Source of the DNA: Bettongia penicillata ogilbyi
Lineage: Eukaryota; Chordata; Mammalia; Diprotodontia; Potoroidae
Direction of reading: 5' to 3'
Assembly (NCBI GenBank): GCA_023548195.1
Contig: JAJHZJ010000575.1
Coordinates: 2,480,671-2,544,670 of the forward strand
DNA: 64,000 bases
Positions 21,541 through 34,049 of the stretch are shown here, piece by piece. The translations under genes and the position numbers were made by a program. Positions within the stretch are counted from its first letter, which is position 1. The number at the start of each line of letters is the position of its first letter. Under the pieces are notes generated by a model. It had not been told where the DNA came from. It searched no databases and saw only the letters and a list, made by a program, of their open reading frames with translations.

Positions 21541-22560
21541 AATAAGGGCTATGTGATGCTTGGTTAGTGTGGATCATAGCCAGCTGAGGAAAGACATGGT
21601 GTATATTTTATAACTGTACATCTGAGTTGTATGCATCTTCCTGCAATTTCTTGTGAGAAATGTATCCAAGACACTTGTCCCCATTTTCTTTGGATTTGGG
21701 GCCAAGCAAGCAGGCGAGGTGGTCAATGTGTGTTTCCTTTAGTGTAGACTTGATTACATCTATGGAATAAAGTTGATTGTTAGCTATTCATAACTTCAGT
21801 AAGGGAAGTGAGGAAGCTAGGCTCTGGGGGAAGGAAGGCAGTAACTCTTGCCCGGAACCCTGATGCCTGTACCAAATTCTTTCCCACACGGAAACTGCCT
21901 GTATACAATGGAGAAAAAGAGGCATAATCTTTGGACTATTGCTTTTACAGGCTAATCTATTATATTGCTTTTGCAGAGATGATTGTCTTGAAACTAAGAA
22001 GAACAGGAGACTCCAATGAGACCTCATGACAGCCCAACATGGGGCTGGTATTTCCAAGCAGCTTTTTCTGTCTCTCCATATTTGGACATAGTCGAGTTAT
22101 CAAACCAGATGTTTTGTTTGCACAAAGGGAAATGCCACACAAATATCTTGTATCTGTATGTGGGAATTGTGTAGAGATGGCTTACAACAAAGGGGATTCA
22201 ATATTCCTGATTTAACAATGAGGGAGCGTCTGATATCGCTAACATCAGTGACAATCAACCTTCTATCATCATTAGGTGTTGAGGTTTCAGGCACAGAGAA
22301 AACTGACCGATGATGACTTTAGCAAAGTCAGAGAGAGATGCCTGATTGACACCTCATTCTGACATCTTTGCCTATTCTCTGAAGCATTTCAGTGGCAGGG
22401 TTAACTAGCCTCTTTCAATTAGGAGTCATGGAACCTTGCCATCATGGGTACTATACATACAGAAACATGCTCAGAGAGAAGGAAAACTGAATACTTGAAT
22501 GTGCTTCACATGATGAAATCTTGTTGGGAGAAATGATCATAGTATGTGAGAACTTGTGAA
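21541..22560. other. No gene recognised
   Basis: About 1 kb unassigned. Overlapping minus-strand frames (21788-22294) do not resemble a family I know. Confidence 0.45.
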
Positions 22561-22564
22561 TCCC

Positions 22565-22835
22565 TGATAAATTCTGACCAAATGTTTTCATTTTGTGGAT
22601 GAGAAAACTGCAGCCTACAGAGGTTAAAGAGTTTGCCTAAAGTCATAAGGCTAACCAGTTATTCAAAATGTATGTGTGTGTCCCTCTGTATATGTATATG
22701 TGAACACTTGTCTTCCCTGATTGCAGGTTCACTCATGGAAAGTGGTGGTTGTTTCTTTGTGTTTTCTATCCCATCATCTGGCGCAAAACAGGAGCTTAAT
22801 AAATGTCTGTGGATGAATCAGTTATGGCAAAGAGT
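22565..22835. mobile_element. MIR fragment (antisense) and LINE-2 3' end (sense)
   Basis: 22585-22660: 'ttttgtggatgagaaaactg', 'gtttgcctaaagtcataagg'. 22725-22830: 'ggcgcaaaacaggagcttaa' then 'taaatgtctgtgg', an L2 terminus. Confidence 0.6.
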
Positions 22836-22984
22836 TAGGAGTAACAGAACAACGCCCTGGTGTTAAAGGCTTAATCAAAGGGGCAATATACTTATTCATG
22901 CATCATTTTGCTTCTTCAGAGATCTCTACTCCCTCTGTGTTTGCCCCTGGGTTTTTGTTTGTTTCCGTAGGACGTCATTTATCA

Positions 22985-23270
22985 CTCTATCACAGAACCA
23001 GAGAACAGCAATGTTGGAAGGCCCTCCAAGGTTACTTCAATCAACCAGTACCAATCAGAAGGAATCCCTTCAGCAGCAGCCCAAACAAATACCCAGACTC
23101 TGTGAGAAGCCCTGGAGTGACAGGCACTTTTGGACGTTCCAACTATTAGCAAGAATTCCACATGAGGACACCAAACTCTCCACTAATGACATTAAAAAAA
23201 AATCACTTGCTTTGAGTAGTTTCATAATTTCAGTGATTAAACCAATCCTTACTCATGCACATGTAGGATG
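22985..23270 (-). mobile_element. LINE-3/CR1 3' fragment
   Basis: 'aatgttggaaggccctccaa' followed by diverged 'cttcaatcaacc' corresponds to the complement of the CR1-group 3' end. The rest fits only loosely. Confidence 0.45.
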
Positions 23271-23274
23271 AAAC

Positions 23275-25325
23275 ACTTTCTGCCTTCACTTCATATTCTA
23301 TTACAATCGATATCTTTGACAAATGAGGTTCCATGAGACGTAGCTGAAGTGTCTCTTAGTAGTAGAGATCATTCATAATGAAAATATTAAGTTTGTAGTT
23401 CAAAAGCTATTCCTGTTTTGCATTGTGGATGTTCTAAGAAGGCTAATGCCCCCTCTTAGCATATTTATACATAAATCTTTTAGCCCACATTTTCCTCCAT
23501 GTGTTTCTGTTCTATTCCTGTAAGACTACTGGAGCCCTTCCTCCTACCTAAGTCTCTACTTTTCCTTTAGTGTTTTTCTCATAAAACTCGGTTTGAAATT
23601 TAGCTTGACATCTTTTCAACCCAAAGTAATGGCAGATGTCACTTCTTCAAAATGTAAATTTTAATATTTTGGGGGAAGAGAGATTTGAATTAAAGTAACA
23701 TATAGCACATGAATCATCTTCTTAACTTTTACCATGGTGGCCAAGTGATTTGCTTGGCATGTGTAATTTTTTTTCCAATTTATTTTGCTCTAGAGTACCA
23801 TTAAACATTTGCTTCAAAGTTTGTTGGTAAAGTAGCCTGAGTTTTTTGCATTTTTCAAGTGATCTGGGAATGCAGGAATAAAGAGCTGGGTGGAGAACAG
23901 AGAAAGTGAGACAGAAGGACATTTGTCTGAAGAACTTAGCCAGTTGGCCTGGAACCTTGAGAATCTGACTGACCTATCTGGGGAATATTATCCAAAATGG
24001 CTCCTGCCAGTTTTATTTGGAACCAGACTTCTTTGGCAGTGGGAGAGACCAGACAAAATATGAACTACTAGAAAATATAATTACTTCAAACACAAACAGC
24101 ATCTAGTGGTCACTCCCATGAAGACTGGCCATGTCCATGTCTGCATGTTTGGGAGATATAGGCTTAAGGTACATTTGTTCAATCATGATTTTGATCTTTG
24201 AGTCTACTGGCTTCATGATGCTGGAGTTATGTTATAATAGAGATAGCCAATAACAAGGAATATGGTAAATCCTTTATTTTCCTCATTGGAAATCTTCAAA
24301 ACATCTAATCTCTAACTAGGGTGGTGCAATTGTAGTACTGTCCCAGAGTGCCAACATGAGGGATGTGGACTTCATTTTCTCCTTTCTTGAGGACCCTACC
24401 CCTTCCACCCAATTAAGCCAACTCAAGTCCTACTGCAGTGGAAGTTGAGAGGGGAGTGTGGGGAAAGAGGCTGCCCCCTCTCCCAGCATGACTGGTTCCA
24501 TAACCAGACTGTTCTCTGCACTAGTGTCACCCTTCCCTGCCACATTTACACTCCTCTTCCCCCTAGTTTGACCCTAGGTAAAACAATGTCTAGTTATGAC
24601 AGGTCCCATAAACTAGAAGAAGCCACTGGATATTAGATAAAATCACTGATCTCTCTCAAATGCCAGTACCTAGCAAAACCAGCAGGAGCAAAACTAGTAA
24701 ACCTCATTCCCATCAGTAATTATATTTGTCACTCTCAGTTCAACAATTGTGGGCTGTTTAAATGGCCTCACATAGCCTTGCTAAACAAGAGCCAACATCT
24801 TTGTGTCATTTTTGCCCATATATCTATTTTTCCCAAAAAAAGTCCTACTCTCTGGCCTGAGTGTGGTATGGGAGGGATTGTATCCCTTGAATGCTATACA
24901 CAAAGAGTACCCATTACCACAGGTCCTGCCAAGCTTGAAAGGTTTCAGGCAAAGACCTGGTGATGGACTGTGTGTCTGATGTCTGGCGATCAACCCAGCT
25001 GAGTCTGATGAGGCTTCTCACACAAAAATGTACCTTGGGATGAAGTATTTCAGTCATAGATGCTCCTGAAGGCTCCACCCTGCAAGGAGAACGTGGGAAG
25101 AGATATATCGCAGTGGGAGAGGGATGCTCAGGGCTTGATCCAACATAGAAGCCCCTACAGGTCTTGTTCAGTAATTGATCATGCTTGATTGGCATAGAGG
25201 AAGTCACACATCCCTAAGTTAGGTTTATTGACATGAGAACAATGTTGATTCATGTCACATGATGGGTTTATTGCTGTAAAGCCACATACAGAATGAATTT
25301 TTGTAACTCAGATCTCAATTCAAAT
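23275..25325. other. No gene recognised
   Basis: About 2 kb, the longest unassigned stretch in the first half. Base composition is ordinary and there are no CpG clusters. Frames of up to 97 codons on the minus strand (24914-25207) show no motif. Confidence 0.5.
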
Positions 25326-25445
25326 GTACTCTGGCAGTTCCCCCTTTAAAGCAATATTATGTTGTTGCATTACAGATTTATTATAATATTATGTTACATA
25401 TATTATAGCTTGTTGTAATATTATAGTGTTGTTATAATAATAATA
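25326..25445. repeat. AT-rich tract with repeated TATAATATTATG-like units
   Basis: Imperfect repeats of 'ataatattatg' and 'tgttgt', ending in a TAA run at 25435-25446 next to a SINE. Confidence 0.65.
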
Positions 25446-25530
25446 ATGGGCAGTTAGGTGGCACAGTTGATAGAGAATAGATCCTGGAGTCAGGGAGACC
25501 TGAGTTCAAGTGTGACTTCAGTGCTGTTAT
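25446..25530 (+). mobile_element. SINE head fragment, Mar-type
   Basis: 'gggcagttaggtggcacagt', 'gatagagaatagatcctgg' and 'agacctgagttcaagtgtga': the tRNA-like head only, cut off before the tail. Confidence 0.85.
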
Positions 25531-25740
25531 AAGTAAAACATACTTTAAAGTCTGCAAGTGCTTTAAATGTAATACATATAATACTGCATTTATCTCTCAG
25601 AGGAAGTTGATATTATCATCCCCATTTTCCAGAAGAGGCAACTGAGGCCCAGAGAAGTTAAATATTTGTCTAGAGCCATGCAACTAGGTATGGACTGGGA
25701 CCTGGGTCTTTTTGGCTTCAAATCTGGTATCCCAACCTAG
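25531..25740 (-). mobile_element. MIR-type SINE
   Basis: Antisense: 'tctgcaagtgctttaaatg', 'tatcatccccattttccag', 'aactgaggcccagagaag' and a degraded head. Confidence 0.75.
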
Positions 25741-26084
25741 GGAGAACAGATTCTTGAAAAGGGAAGGACACCAGTAATTTCTGGCATACATACAGAGCTT
25801 TCTTCATAGATAAGGAAACCTGACTAGACTGTTTACTAGTAATATCAAAAGGAGTCCTAGCAACTTTCATTGGGTGGTCAGACTTTGGCAGCAAGAGATG
25901 TGAATCAAACATGGCATATTCCTTCCATCATCTCACACCTTGCACTTGATGTCCTTAACATAGTAAAGAATCAATGGCAGGTGGATTGGGAGCCTGGGGG
26001 ACCATGACCCTGCTCCTGTGGGCACGCTTGGGGGACCCAGGTGCAAAGTGCACTCAGTTAATACAGCCAATTCTCAGGCTCCAC

Positions 26085-26545
26085 CATGTGACTAAACATT
26101 TTGATTAGATATGGTGATTGTTTTATCAGTGATGTGAATGAAGGCATGCATGGCAAACCTATTCAATCTCAAGATAGCCAGAAGCTGGGAGAGATAACTA
26201 GCTCAGTGGACAACAGAACTGGGATGCGAAAATGGATGGGTGGACCAGAACCCCAGGACAATGCTAAGAAGAGGAAGATTAATGGTCTTATTATTGGGTG
26301 CTATAGAGTCTAGCCACCATCTTCACATGTCAGGATGGAGTAACAGTAGCTAGATAACAGTTTGCTTGAAAAAGGTCTAGGGATTTTAGTGCATTACAAA
26401 CTTGATATGAGTCAAGAGTATGAGATCATCATCCCCAAACCCCAAAACAAAACTAAACTAATCAGAACGTAGGCTGTATTGAGAGGCTCTGAATCCAAGA
26501 GACCATGGAATAGTCTCATCGCTTCAGATGTGCAGTTACAGAGTA
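26085..26545 (+). mobile_element. LINE-3/CR1, ORF2-derived, left part
   Basis: 'gttttatcagtgatgtgaat', 'agaagctgggagagataac', 'tagggattttagtgcatta' and 'aacttgatatgagtcaagag' follow the CR1-group reverse-transcriptase 3' coding order in sense. Interrupted around 26640 by a hAT-like piece and resumes at 26800. Confidence 0.7.
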
Positions 26546-26639
26546 TGCCACATGCCTTTCATCCATCGGTGATTATGCATATTAACCAAAGCTCCTCTTT
26601 AGCTAAAGCCCTAAGGGAAGTATGAGACTCACTATTCCC

Positions 26640-26790
26640 TGCCCAATGGAAAACACATCTAGATGAACCATTTTTGTATCGTGGATCTCTTCTCAGAAAA
26701 AAAAGGTTTCTAAATGAAGAAAATAAAATACACAGGGTTACAAACAATTATACGGAAATAGTTATCAAAATGTTAGAAATCAAAACATCA
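26640..26790 (+). mobile_element. Non-autonomous hAT-like repeat
   Basis: 'tcgtggatctcttctcagaa', 'aaataaaatacacagggtta', 'acggaaatagttatcaaaat': same block order as 38776-38962. It lies inside the CR1 copy and is therefore younger than it. Confidence 0.55.
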
Positions 26791-26799
26791 CAGACCTCT

Positions 26800-27290
26800 G
26801 AACTAGAATTAAATGGTCTGTTCCAGGTACTACCTTTTATGAAGAATATTGATAAACTGATCCATGAGGAGAGTGACAACCAAGAAGGTGAGGACAGGGA
26901 AACATGCTTCCATTTGTTGGTTAAAGCAACTGGGGATATTTAGCTTGAAGAAGAAAAGTCTGAAAAGCAACACCATATTTGTCTTCAAAAATTTAAATAT
27001 CTTTCTGGTGGAAAGAGGAAAGACTTGTTCTGTTAGCCCTTAGAAGGTTAGAACTAGGAGCAATGGATGCAAATCATGGAGGGAGATGTTGATACCATGT
27101 AACAGGAAGAGCCATCCCAAAGGGGACAGGGCTGTTTGGGAGGCAGGAGGTTCTTCTTATGATGAGCCTTTTCCAAAAGCTAGAGGATGATTGACTGGGG
27201 TTGTTTCAGACGGATGTCCTGTCTAGCCACAGTGTGGATTAGATGACCTCTTGTCCCTTTTGAATTCCTGGATTGGTCCAAAGAAGAGAT
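26800..27290 (+). mobile_element. LINE-3/CR1, 3' part
   Basis: 'aagcaactggggatatttag', 'cttgaagaagaaaagtctga', 'tagaactaggagcaatggat', 'ggattagatgacctcttgtc': the 3' end of a CR1-group LINE in sense, continuing the piece at 26085. Confidence 0.8.
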
Positions 27291-27329
27291 AAGAAGGGGT
27301 TGGAAATAGACATATAAAACTATCTGCTA

Positions 27330-27575
27330 GTATGTAATAGCTGCTATACTTTTAGCATTCACTATGGACAAGGGACTGTACTAAGCATATATTTTTAAAG
27401 CTATTATCCCATTTGATCTTTCCAACAACCCTGAGCTGAAAAAACTGAGGCCAACGAAATTGCATGATTTGCCAACGTTTACCCAGCTAGTATCTGAGGC
27501 TGGATTTGAACTCAGGTTTTCTTGACTCCAGGCCTAGCACTCAATCCACTGTACCAGAGGCTACCTCATGAAGAC
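27330..27575 (-). mobile_element. MIR-type SINE, near full length
   Basis: Antisense: 'gactgtactaagcatat', 'tgatctttccaacaaccctg', 'ctgaggctggatttgaactc', 'cactcaatccactgtacc'. Confidence 0.8.
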
Positions 27576-28035
27576 TTGCCTAGGCCAGCTTCATCAGGGT
27601 TTCTGATTTTGTTTCCTCATATCCCTTCTTTTATACTCAACTGAGTTTTGCTAGAGTTGAAAATACATGGTTGGACTTGACTGGTTTTCTTCCATTTTCC
27701 TATGCCCTTCCTTCCTTTTCTGTCTTAGACATTTAAAAGGTATTTTCAAACTTCATTTCTTGACCATAAACCATTATCATTGCCATAAAACAAGAATCAA
27801 AATAGTCACATGTTGTCTTATCTCTATTTTACATTCTTGCTCCTGGCCTTTGATAAACTGAAAGCAGTCAAAGATCAACACCTGGCACGGTAAATGTTTA
27901 TTGAGGGGCAGATCCGGACAATGACGATAATAATGATAAATCATAGAGCAGCAACATAGACCTCTCAGCCCTTTCAGGCATTTCAGGACAAGTCTTCCTT
28001 TGTGACATATTGGGCTAATTCACCCCTATGGGGGA
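27576..28035. other. No gene recognised; short L2 terminus inside
   Basis: Mostly unassigned. 'cctggcacggtaaatgttta' at 27880-27899 looks like the end of an L2 in sense. Confidence 0.45.
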
Positions 28036-28039
28036 TTCT

Positions 28040-28290
28040 CCATTCTTGTTCAATCACTTTTCAGTTGTGTCTAACTCTTTGTGACCCCATTGGAGGGTTT
28101 TCTTGACAAAGATAATGGAGAATTGCATTTCCTCCTCCAGCTCATTTTATAGATGAGGAAACTGAGGCAAACAGGGGTACAACACTTGCCTAAGGTCACA
28201 CAGTTAGTGTCCGAGGCTAGATTGGAACTCAGGTCTTCCTGACTCCAGGCCCAGAGTTCTTTCCACTGAGCCACCTAGCTGTCTCCTAGA
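28040..28290 (-). mobile_element. SINE, full length, Mar-type
   Basis: Antisense: 'ctttgtgaccccattggagg', 'tttcttgacaaagataatgg', 'tttatagatgaggaaactga', 'cctaaggtcacacagttag', 'cactgagccacctagctgtc'. Confidence 0.92.
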
Positions 28291-28785
28291 TACATTCATG
28301 TAGGTAGGAAGTACCCAGGCCACTTCTATCTCCAAATTCAGTGTTTTTGCTTCTAGGCCATCTGCTTCCCTTTGCAAAAATCAGTCTACAATCAATCTAT
28401 CCCTTAAAATTTATAAAACTCAGGCTTCATGAATTCTCAGCTCTTTCTGATGTGAGATTTATTAAAGATTTTTAAAACCACCTCAGAGTAGTGTCTTCAG
28501 GTAACTTTAAATGGCTCATAGGGACTGACCCAGCTAGCTCTGTTTGAGAAAGTCTCTCAGCCCTTGCCTGCCTGAGGAATGTCCTTGTTAGCACCTCTAC
28601 CCCTGTGGTCGGCTGAGGGTGGGGTGCTGTGGGTAACCAAGACACCGGCCAAACATGTCTACCCTCAGAACCAGCATGCCAGGAGCTAGTCAGCCCCATA
28701 GCATTCCTTACCAGGTATTTTCTTAAGTCTATGACCGCTGTCCCCATCCTTCTGAATCAGCATGTCTGATCTCCATGCAAAACAT
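28291..28785. other. No gene recognised
   Basis: A 91-codon minus-strand frame (28472-28747) covers most of it, but has no family signature and no splice-like borders. Confidence 0.4.
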
Positions 28786-28789
28786 CCTT

Positions 28790-29265
28790 GGCTGAGGCCA
28801 AGAACTGACTGATGTGTGAGCGGGTTTCAGCATCCTCATCTGTAAAATGAAGTGGCAGGACTAACTGACTCTCTCTCTTGGCTTTAGCAGGGTAGAGTGG
28901 AAAGACCCTTAAAACCAGGGGACCCACTAGGAAACCTCACCCTGTGTGACTTTTGTCAGTCAATTAACCTTTCTGAGCCTCAATTTCTTAGATTAGATGG
29001 TCTCTAAAGACCCTTTCAGCTCCAAACCCTATGGTTCTATTCCAAAAGTCTCTGGTTTATGATAGGAATAAAGCTGGGAGGTAGAGTCAAGAGAGAGTTC
29101 AATTGACCTGACACTTATTGACGGTGTGAGCCAGGGCAAGTCACCTCTCTGTGTCTCAGTGTTTTTGTCTGTCAAATAAGAAAAATGCCACCTTTAATAT
29201 CTACTTGACAGGGTTGTAGAGGGTAGCTCTATGGGAAGACTTCAGAACACTATAAAAATGGCGGC
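28790..29265 (+). mobile_element. Cluster of MIR-type SINE fragments
   Basis: 28825-28855 ('cagcatcctcatctgtaaaa'), 28885-29045 ('aattaacctttctgagcctc', 'ccctttcagctccaaaccc') and 29070-29260 ('gccagggcaagtcacctctc', 'agtgtttttgtctgtcaaat'), all in sense; at least two insertions. Confidence 0.7.
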
Positions 29266-29279
29266 TATTAGCATGACAG

Positions 29280-29490
29280 CGCCTGACAAATATATCCTAG
29301 GACTCTAGGATTCAGAGCTGGATGACACTTTGGAGATCACCAACTTCATTGAACTTGTTTTCCTGGTGAAGATACTATAGCCAAGACTTGCCCAATATCA
29401 TGGAATTAATAAATAGCTAAGCTAGAATTCAAACCCAAACCCTCTGGATCCCATTTTGGGGCCCTTTCTGTTCTGTACTATGTCCTCAAT
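29280..29490 (-). mobile_element. MIR3-type SINE
   Basis: Antisense and diverged: 'attcagagctggatgacac', 'gacttgcccaatatcatgg', 'attcaaacccaaaccctc'. Confidence 0.55.
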
Positions 29491-30235
29491 CTTAAGGCAA
29501 TGGTTGGCACAGGTGCTGTTGCTACCTGTGTTTTAAAGTAAGGAAGAAAACCAGGCTCCCGTTTAGCCCTAAAAACATGCAGAGTCTGAGAAGGCCAGAG
29601 GCTTTCTGCCCAGCCAATTTTATGAGCGTTTGGCTTTGCTAGACGTCAGCTAAACACTTTGTCTTTCACCACAAGGAACATTTTCAGAGTTCCAGGAGCA
29701 CACTGTGTCCCCCATTTTTATTGCTGCAAATTATCGCGCAACAGACACCAAAAGAAGATGTGAAAGAATTTCCTTGTGCGCCTCCACACACACACAAACA
29801 CACACAAGGATTCTGACCCACTAGTCTGCACTTTCCCCACTGCCTCAGAACCACACCCAAAGGTGCTGGCTACTGCCCCAGAGACACAGTTTTCACGTGG
29901 GAGGCTTCAAAATGAATCTAGTTTGTTTAAAAATAAGGACTGTATTTAAGTCCAAGAAGAAAGTGTTTTCTTCTCAACCCCAGTGAGAGAAACAGAGTCT
30001 TTGGGCTTTTCAAGAGTGACAGCAGACACACAAGACTGACTTCAGTTGGGAATCTACTGCTTTTAGTGCCAGGAATCACGGATCTCAATGATGGAGAGGG
30101 GGCTACATTACTCTGCCATCTCTCCACTCTGGGTGCTTTGGCAAGCTTCCTGTTTCAACTTTCATGTCACAGGGACATCATGGAATGTGTGTTCCTTTAT
30201 TTTTAATCCTCTTGCTGTTTGGAGAATTTTCTAAG
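29491..30235. other. No gene recognised; short CA array
   Basis: CA-rich array at about 29787-29808. Otherwise unassigned. Confidence 0.5.
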
Positions 30236-30239
30236 TCTA

Positions 30240-30430
30240 TGAAGTAAGCTCATAGGATTAAAGGTTCAAAGCTAGAAAGGATCTCCCAAGTTATCTAGAA
30301 TCATGCCCTCATTTTACAGATAGGGCAAGTGAGGCTCAGAGATGTCCAAGGACTTGCTTACTTATGGACTCAGAAGATTTGAACCCAGTCCTCTGATTAC
30401 AGGGCCAAGGACCCACCACTTACTTCTTGA
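30240..30430 (-). mobile_element. MIR3-type SINE
   Basis: Antisense: 'aagctagaaaggatctccca', 'ctcattttacagatagggca', 'tttgaacccagtcctctg'. Confidence 0.7.
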
Positions 30431-31000
30431 TTCCTTTCAGAAAAGTACTGGGTAATCCAGTGCCTGAAACCCTCAAAGTCCTTTGCTGGATCATAAATAA
30501 TTGTATTGTAGCAGAAGTTTAGGTCATAAACGCTCCAGAAAAATGCATTTGTTGGCAGCCAACTTCTTAAAGACCCTGATTTATTTCAAACTGGTGTCCC
30601 GTACTTAATGTATAATCTTCTTTTTCATTTCTCAACTTTTTCCCAGATACATATGGGGATTTTGGTCACATCCAATCCTTAATTGGGTAAGAGAAAGAAA
30701 AACAGTGGCACCCGTGGTTGATGTTCATTATCTCTTAAAGAGGCTGAGCTACTTTGAAACATCAACCTGACCTATTGTCTTCTAGGATTTGGCTCCAAGC
30801 TATTTTTTAAACAGATCATAGAAGGGTCTAGTATTTGGGGATGGACTTAGTGCCATGTACAGAACCTACTGATGTGCCCATTCCTACATGCCAGGCAGGT
30901 AAATAGCACTTGGGAAAATGGGTCTCTTCTATATTGTGATAAACCTAACAAGTACAGAGTGCATAGTTTTTAAGACAAACTTACATTTTACTATAAATTA
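30431..31000. other. No gene recognised
   Basis: Unassigned, AT-leaning, no frame above 60 codons. Confidence 0.5.
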
Positions 31001-31004
31001 CTTA

Positions 31005-31165
31005 AATTCAATAACTCATAGGATCAGAGATTTAGAATTGGAAGAACTCTTAAGACCAAGGAGCCAAATCCCCTCATTTAACAGATGAGGAAACTGAGGT
31101 ACAGAGAAAGTAAACAACTGAAGCAAGATTCACACTCAAATCTTCCAAGTCCGTTGGTCTGTCCG
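31005..31165 (-). mobile_element. MIR3-type SINE
   Basis: Antisense: 'gatttagaattggaagaact', 'taacagatgaggaaactgag', 'cactcaaatcttccaagtc'. Confidence 0.65.
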
Positions 31166-31499
31166 AAGCCTTTTTCTAATACCTCATTGCAGTCCATGGT
31201 GATCCTTGGTCCTTGAAGGCTCTGCCAGTGGACTCTGACAGGTCCTGCCATGTTGATGAGACTTTAAGTATTGGTAAAAGGTTACGTGTTCTTTCTGAAG
31301 GTCAAGCTTTTGTTGCTGAATACTTTGGTTACAGCAAACCAGGAAGCAATGCAAAAATACAAGATGGCCTTCAGTCATGTGAAGTCCGCTTCATGTGAAG
31401 TCCCACAATATTTAATTTTTAATCTATAAGCATTAACACAACTGTTGGTATTCTAAAAAGATTCTTGCCCAGTGACTGAGTTCTCATACTACTGAGATG
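31166..31499. other. Unassigned, with a small direct repeat
   Basis: TCATGTGAAGTCC occurs at 31375-31387 and again at 31391-31403. Overlapping frames on both strands (31184-31398) have no recognisable motif. Confidence 0.5.
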
Positions 31500-31760
31500 A
31501 AACAGATTGATCTTGACTTTCTCACTGTAAACCAAAGGATAAAAAGAATTTGCAATTAAATGAGGAGAAGAATGCAGGTTGTCCTGGGAGACACAAATAG
31601 AGCAGTTGGCAGAATGGCTTTGTTGGCGAATCCAACACTAACAAGAAACATAATTTTATGAGAAATTTGGTCACCTTATACTAGAGGGAAGATGATGAAC
31701 ATTTGAAGGAGGGGAAAAAAAGACCTGCCAGCTTATGTGCTAACGCCAATTACAAAGAAT
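31500..31760 (+). mobile_element. RTE-type LINE, endonuclease remnant
   Basis: 31578-31615 translates as VVLGDTNRAVG, close to the LGDFN-type motif of LINE apurinic endonucleases. It lies in the same orientation as the reverse-transcriptase remnant at 34050-35310, and an antisense L1 separates them, so both probably come from one element. Confidence 0.45.
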
Positions 31761-32034
31761 GAAAAGACAAAGAAATGCTTCAAGAACTCAATAGGATGAT
31801 AATTAAATCAACGTATGCTTTAACATTCAGTGACTTTGGGGGATAAAAGGGCATGAGGGGGAATTGAGAAAATATCATTCTGTAAAATATAGCTAAAGAA
31901 AAGAAATAAGATCAATTTTTTTACACCAAATAAAATCCTTAAATCATATATTATGGTGATAGAATTAAGTTAGGAAGCACTATGCAAAGTAAATATCATA
32001 ATTCATCAGAAAATGTGAAAAGTTTAAATTAAAT

Positions 32035-33545
32035 TTTTTTATTGATTAACAAGATCTTATGTCTCTCTCTTTTCAAAATTGGACAATAAAAGAAAATAAG
32101 AAGTGTGAATAGTTAAGCAAAACAAATTTCTACCATAACTATGTCCAAAAACATACATCTAATTCTCATTTTTGAGTCTGTCTCTTCTCTGGCAGAAGAG
32201 GGGCAGCTTTCTTCATCTTTGATCCTCTGGAATTGTGGTTTATTATTGTATTGATCAGAGTTCTAAAGAAGTTAGAGTTCAAAGTTGGTTTTCCTTATGA
32301 CGATGTTGCAGTTACTATTATATAAAATGTTTTCCTATTCCTGTCCAGTTCATATAGCATCAGGTCATATACTTGGTTTTTTATTTGTTTTTAGGAGTTT
32401 CATTTTATTTTGGTTTGTTTTCTTTTTTTGAAATTCCTCTGAAACTCTTCATTTTTGTCATTTTCATGGTGCGTAATATTCCATTATATGTCATACTTTT
32501 TAGCCATTCACATATAGGTAGAATCCCTCTTTGTTTCCAGTGCTTTGCCACCATCAAAAGAGTTGCTATAAATTTTTGTACATGTGTGATTCCTTTTTTT
32601 CTTCCTGTGATCTCATTGAGATTATAGGCCCAGGAGAGGTATCATTGGGTTAGTGACTTTGGGGCATAATTCCAAATTGCTTTCCAGAATGTCTGAACCA
32701 AATCAGATATTCCACCAACAGCACTTGTTTTCCTATAAACCTTCCAGCATTTATAATTTTCCTCCTCTGTCATCTTTGTGAATCTGATGTGTTTATAAGA
32801 TAGAACTATAAAATTTCTCTAATTTAAATTTTTCTTATTAGTAGTGAATTATTTCTACGTTGCTGAGAGCCTGGATTTCTTCCTTTGAAAACTTCCTGTT
32901 CATATCCTTTGAGCGTTGATAAATCAAGGGAATGGCTCTTATCATTTGAGTTGATCACATATATTTTGGATATCTGACTTTTATCAGAAAAACTTGCTGC
33001 AAAGATTTCTTTCCCACCTACTTATTTACCTTTTAATTTCGAACACATTGGTTTTGTTGGTGAAAAACTTTGAAAAAGTATAAACAAAAGCATCTATTTT
33101 ATTTTCTATGGTCCTATTAATTGTTTATTCATAGACTCTTCCTTTAGCCATTGGTTTGAAAGATAGTTTCTTCCATGCTTCCTTAGTTTTTTTCACAGTC
33201 ACCTTTTATGTTGAAGTCATGTATGTATTGGGGGTTTACCTTGGCATACAATGAGAGATTTTGCTTTAAATCTAACTTCTTCCAGACTTCTAGCACTTTT
33301 TAACCAAATAGTGAATCCTTACTCTAGTAACTAGAGTCTTTAGGTTTATTAAACATTATGTTTCTATGATCATTTTTTTCTGAATGCTGTATACCTAATC
33401 AGTTACACAGATTAATCTCTCTATTTTTTTAGCCAATACCAAATGATTTTAATAACTACAATTTTGTGGTATAGTTTGAGATACTGATAGGCTCCCTTGC
33501 TTTTCCACTTTTTTATTACTTCCTTGAGATTATTATATCTTAGCA
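32035..33545 (-). mobile_element. L1 retrotransposon, 5' truncated, antisense
   Basis: Read on the minus strand this is L1 ORF2 C-terminus plus 3' UTR. On the plus strand: 'gcgtaatattccattatatg', 'gctttgccaccatcaaaaga', 'ccaaattgctttccagaatg', 'ttcatatcctttgagc', 'ttttgtggtatagtttgag'. More diverged than the L1 at 9258, so older. No intact frame. Confidence 0.8.
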
Positions 33546-34045
33546 GACTGGAAATCAATAGCTACTGATTAATAAGTCAGCTATATGTAAGTTCGTTGTG
33601 TCTAATCAATAGACTTGTTAGAGAAAAGATCAAAACCAGTATCAAATTAGGAGAAATAATAAAAAAAAATAAGATTATATGATGATCAACTGAAATAATT
33701 CAACAAATTCTCTTTAAACAAGCTGTCAATACCAACATAGAATAAAATAAATAAGTAGAATTTAAAAAGTCAAAAACATGGGCTACTTCCTAAGAAAGTT
33801 TAACTAATGTAAAGCTTAGCTAATGTAAGAGACCAAAAGATCCTTGAAGCCAATTCAGCTAGCCCAGTGGAAACTTCCTTGTCCGATGGGGAAACATGGT
33901 AGCCAAGTTTCTAATGCACTGAGCTCATTTCTAAAATCTTGTTGAAAATGGCAGAATATTCTGAGAAGTGTCACCTAACTAAGCAAGAAGAAGTAGGGGG
34001 AGGAGAGATTTAGAGAAATCTTGGTCATAGGCCCAAACAATAGAG
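33546..34045. other. No feature recognised
   Basis: AT-rich sequence between L1 and the RTE reverse-transcriptase remnant. It may include undetectable RTE coding sequence. Confidence 0.4.
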
Positions 34046-34049
34046 ATCA

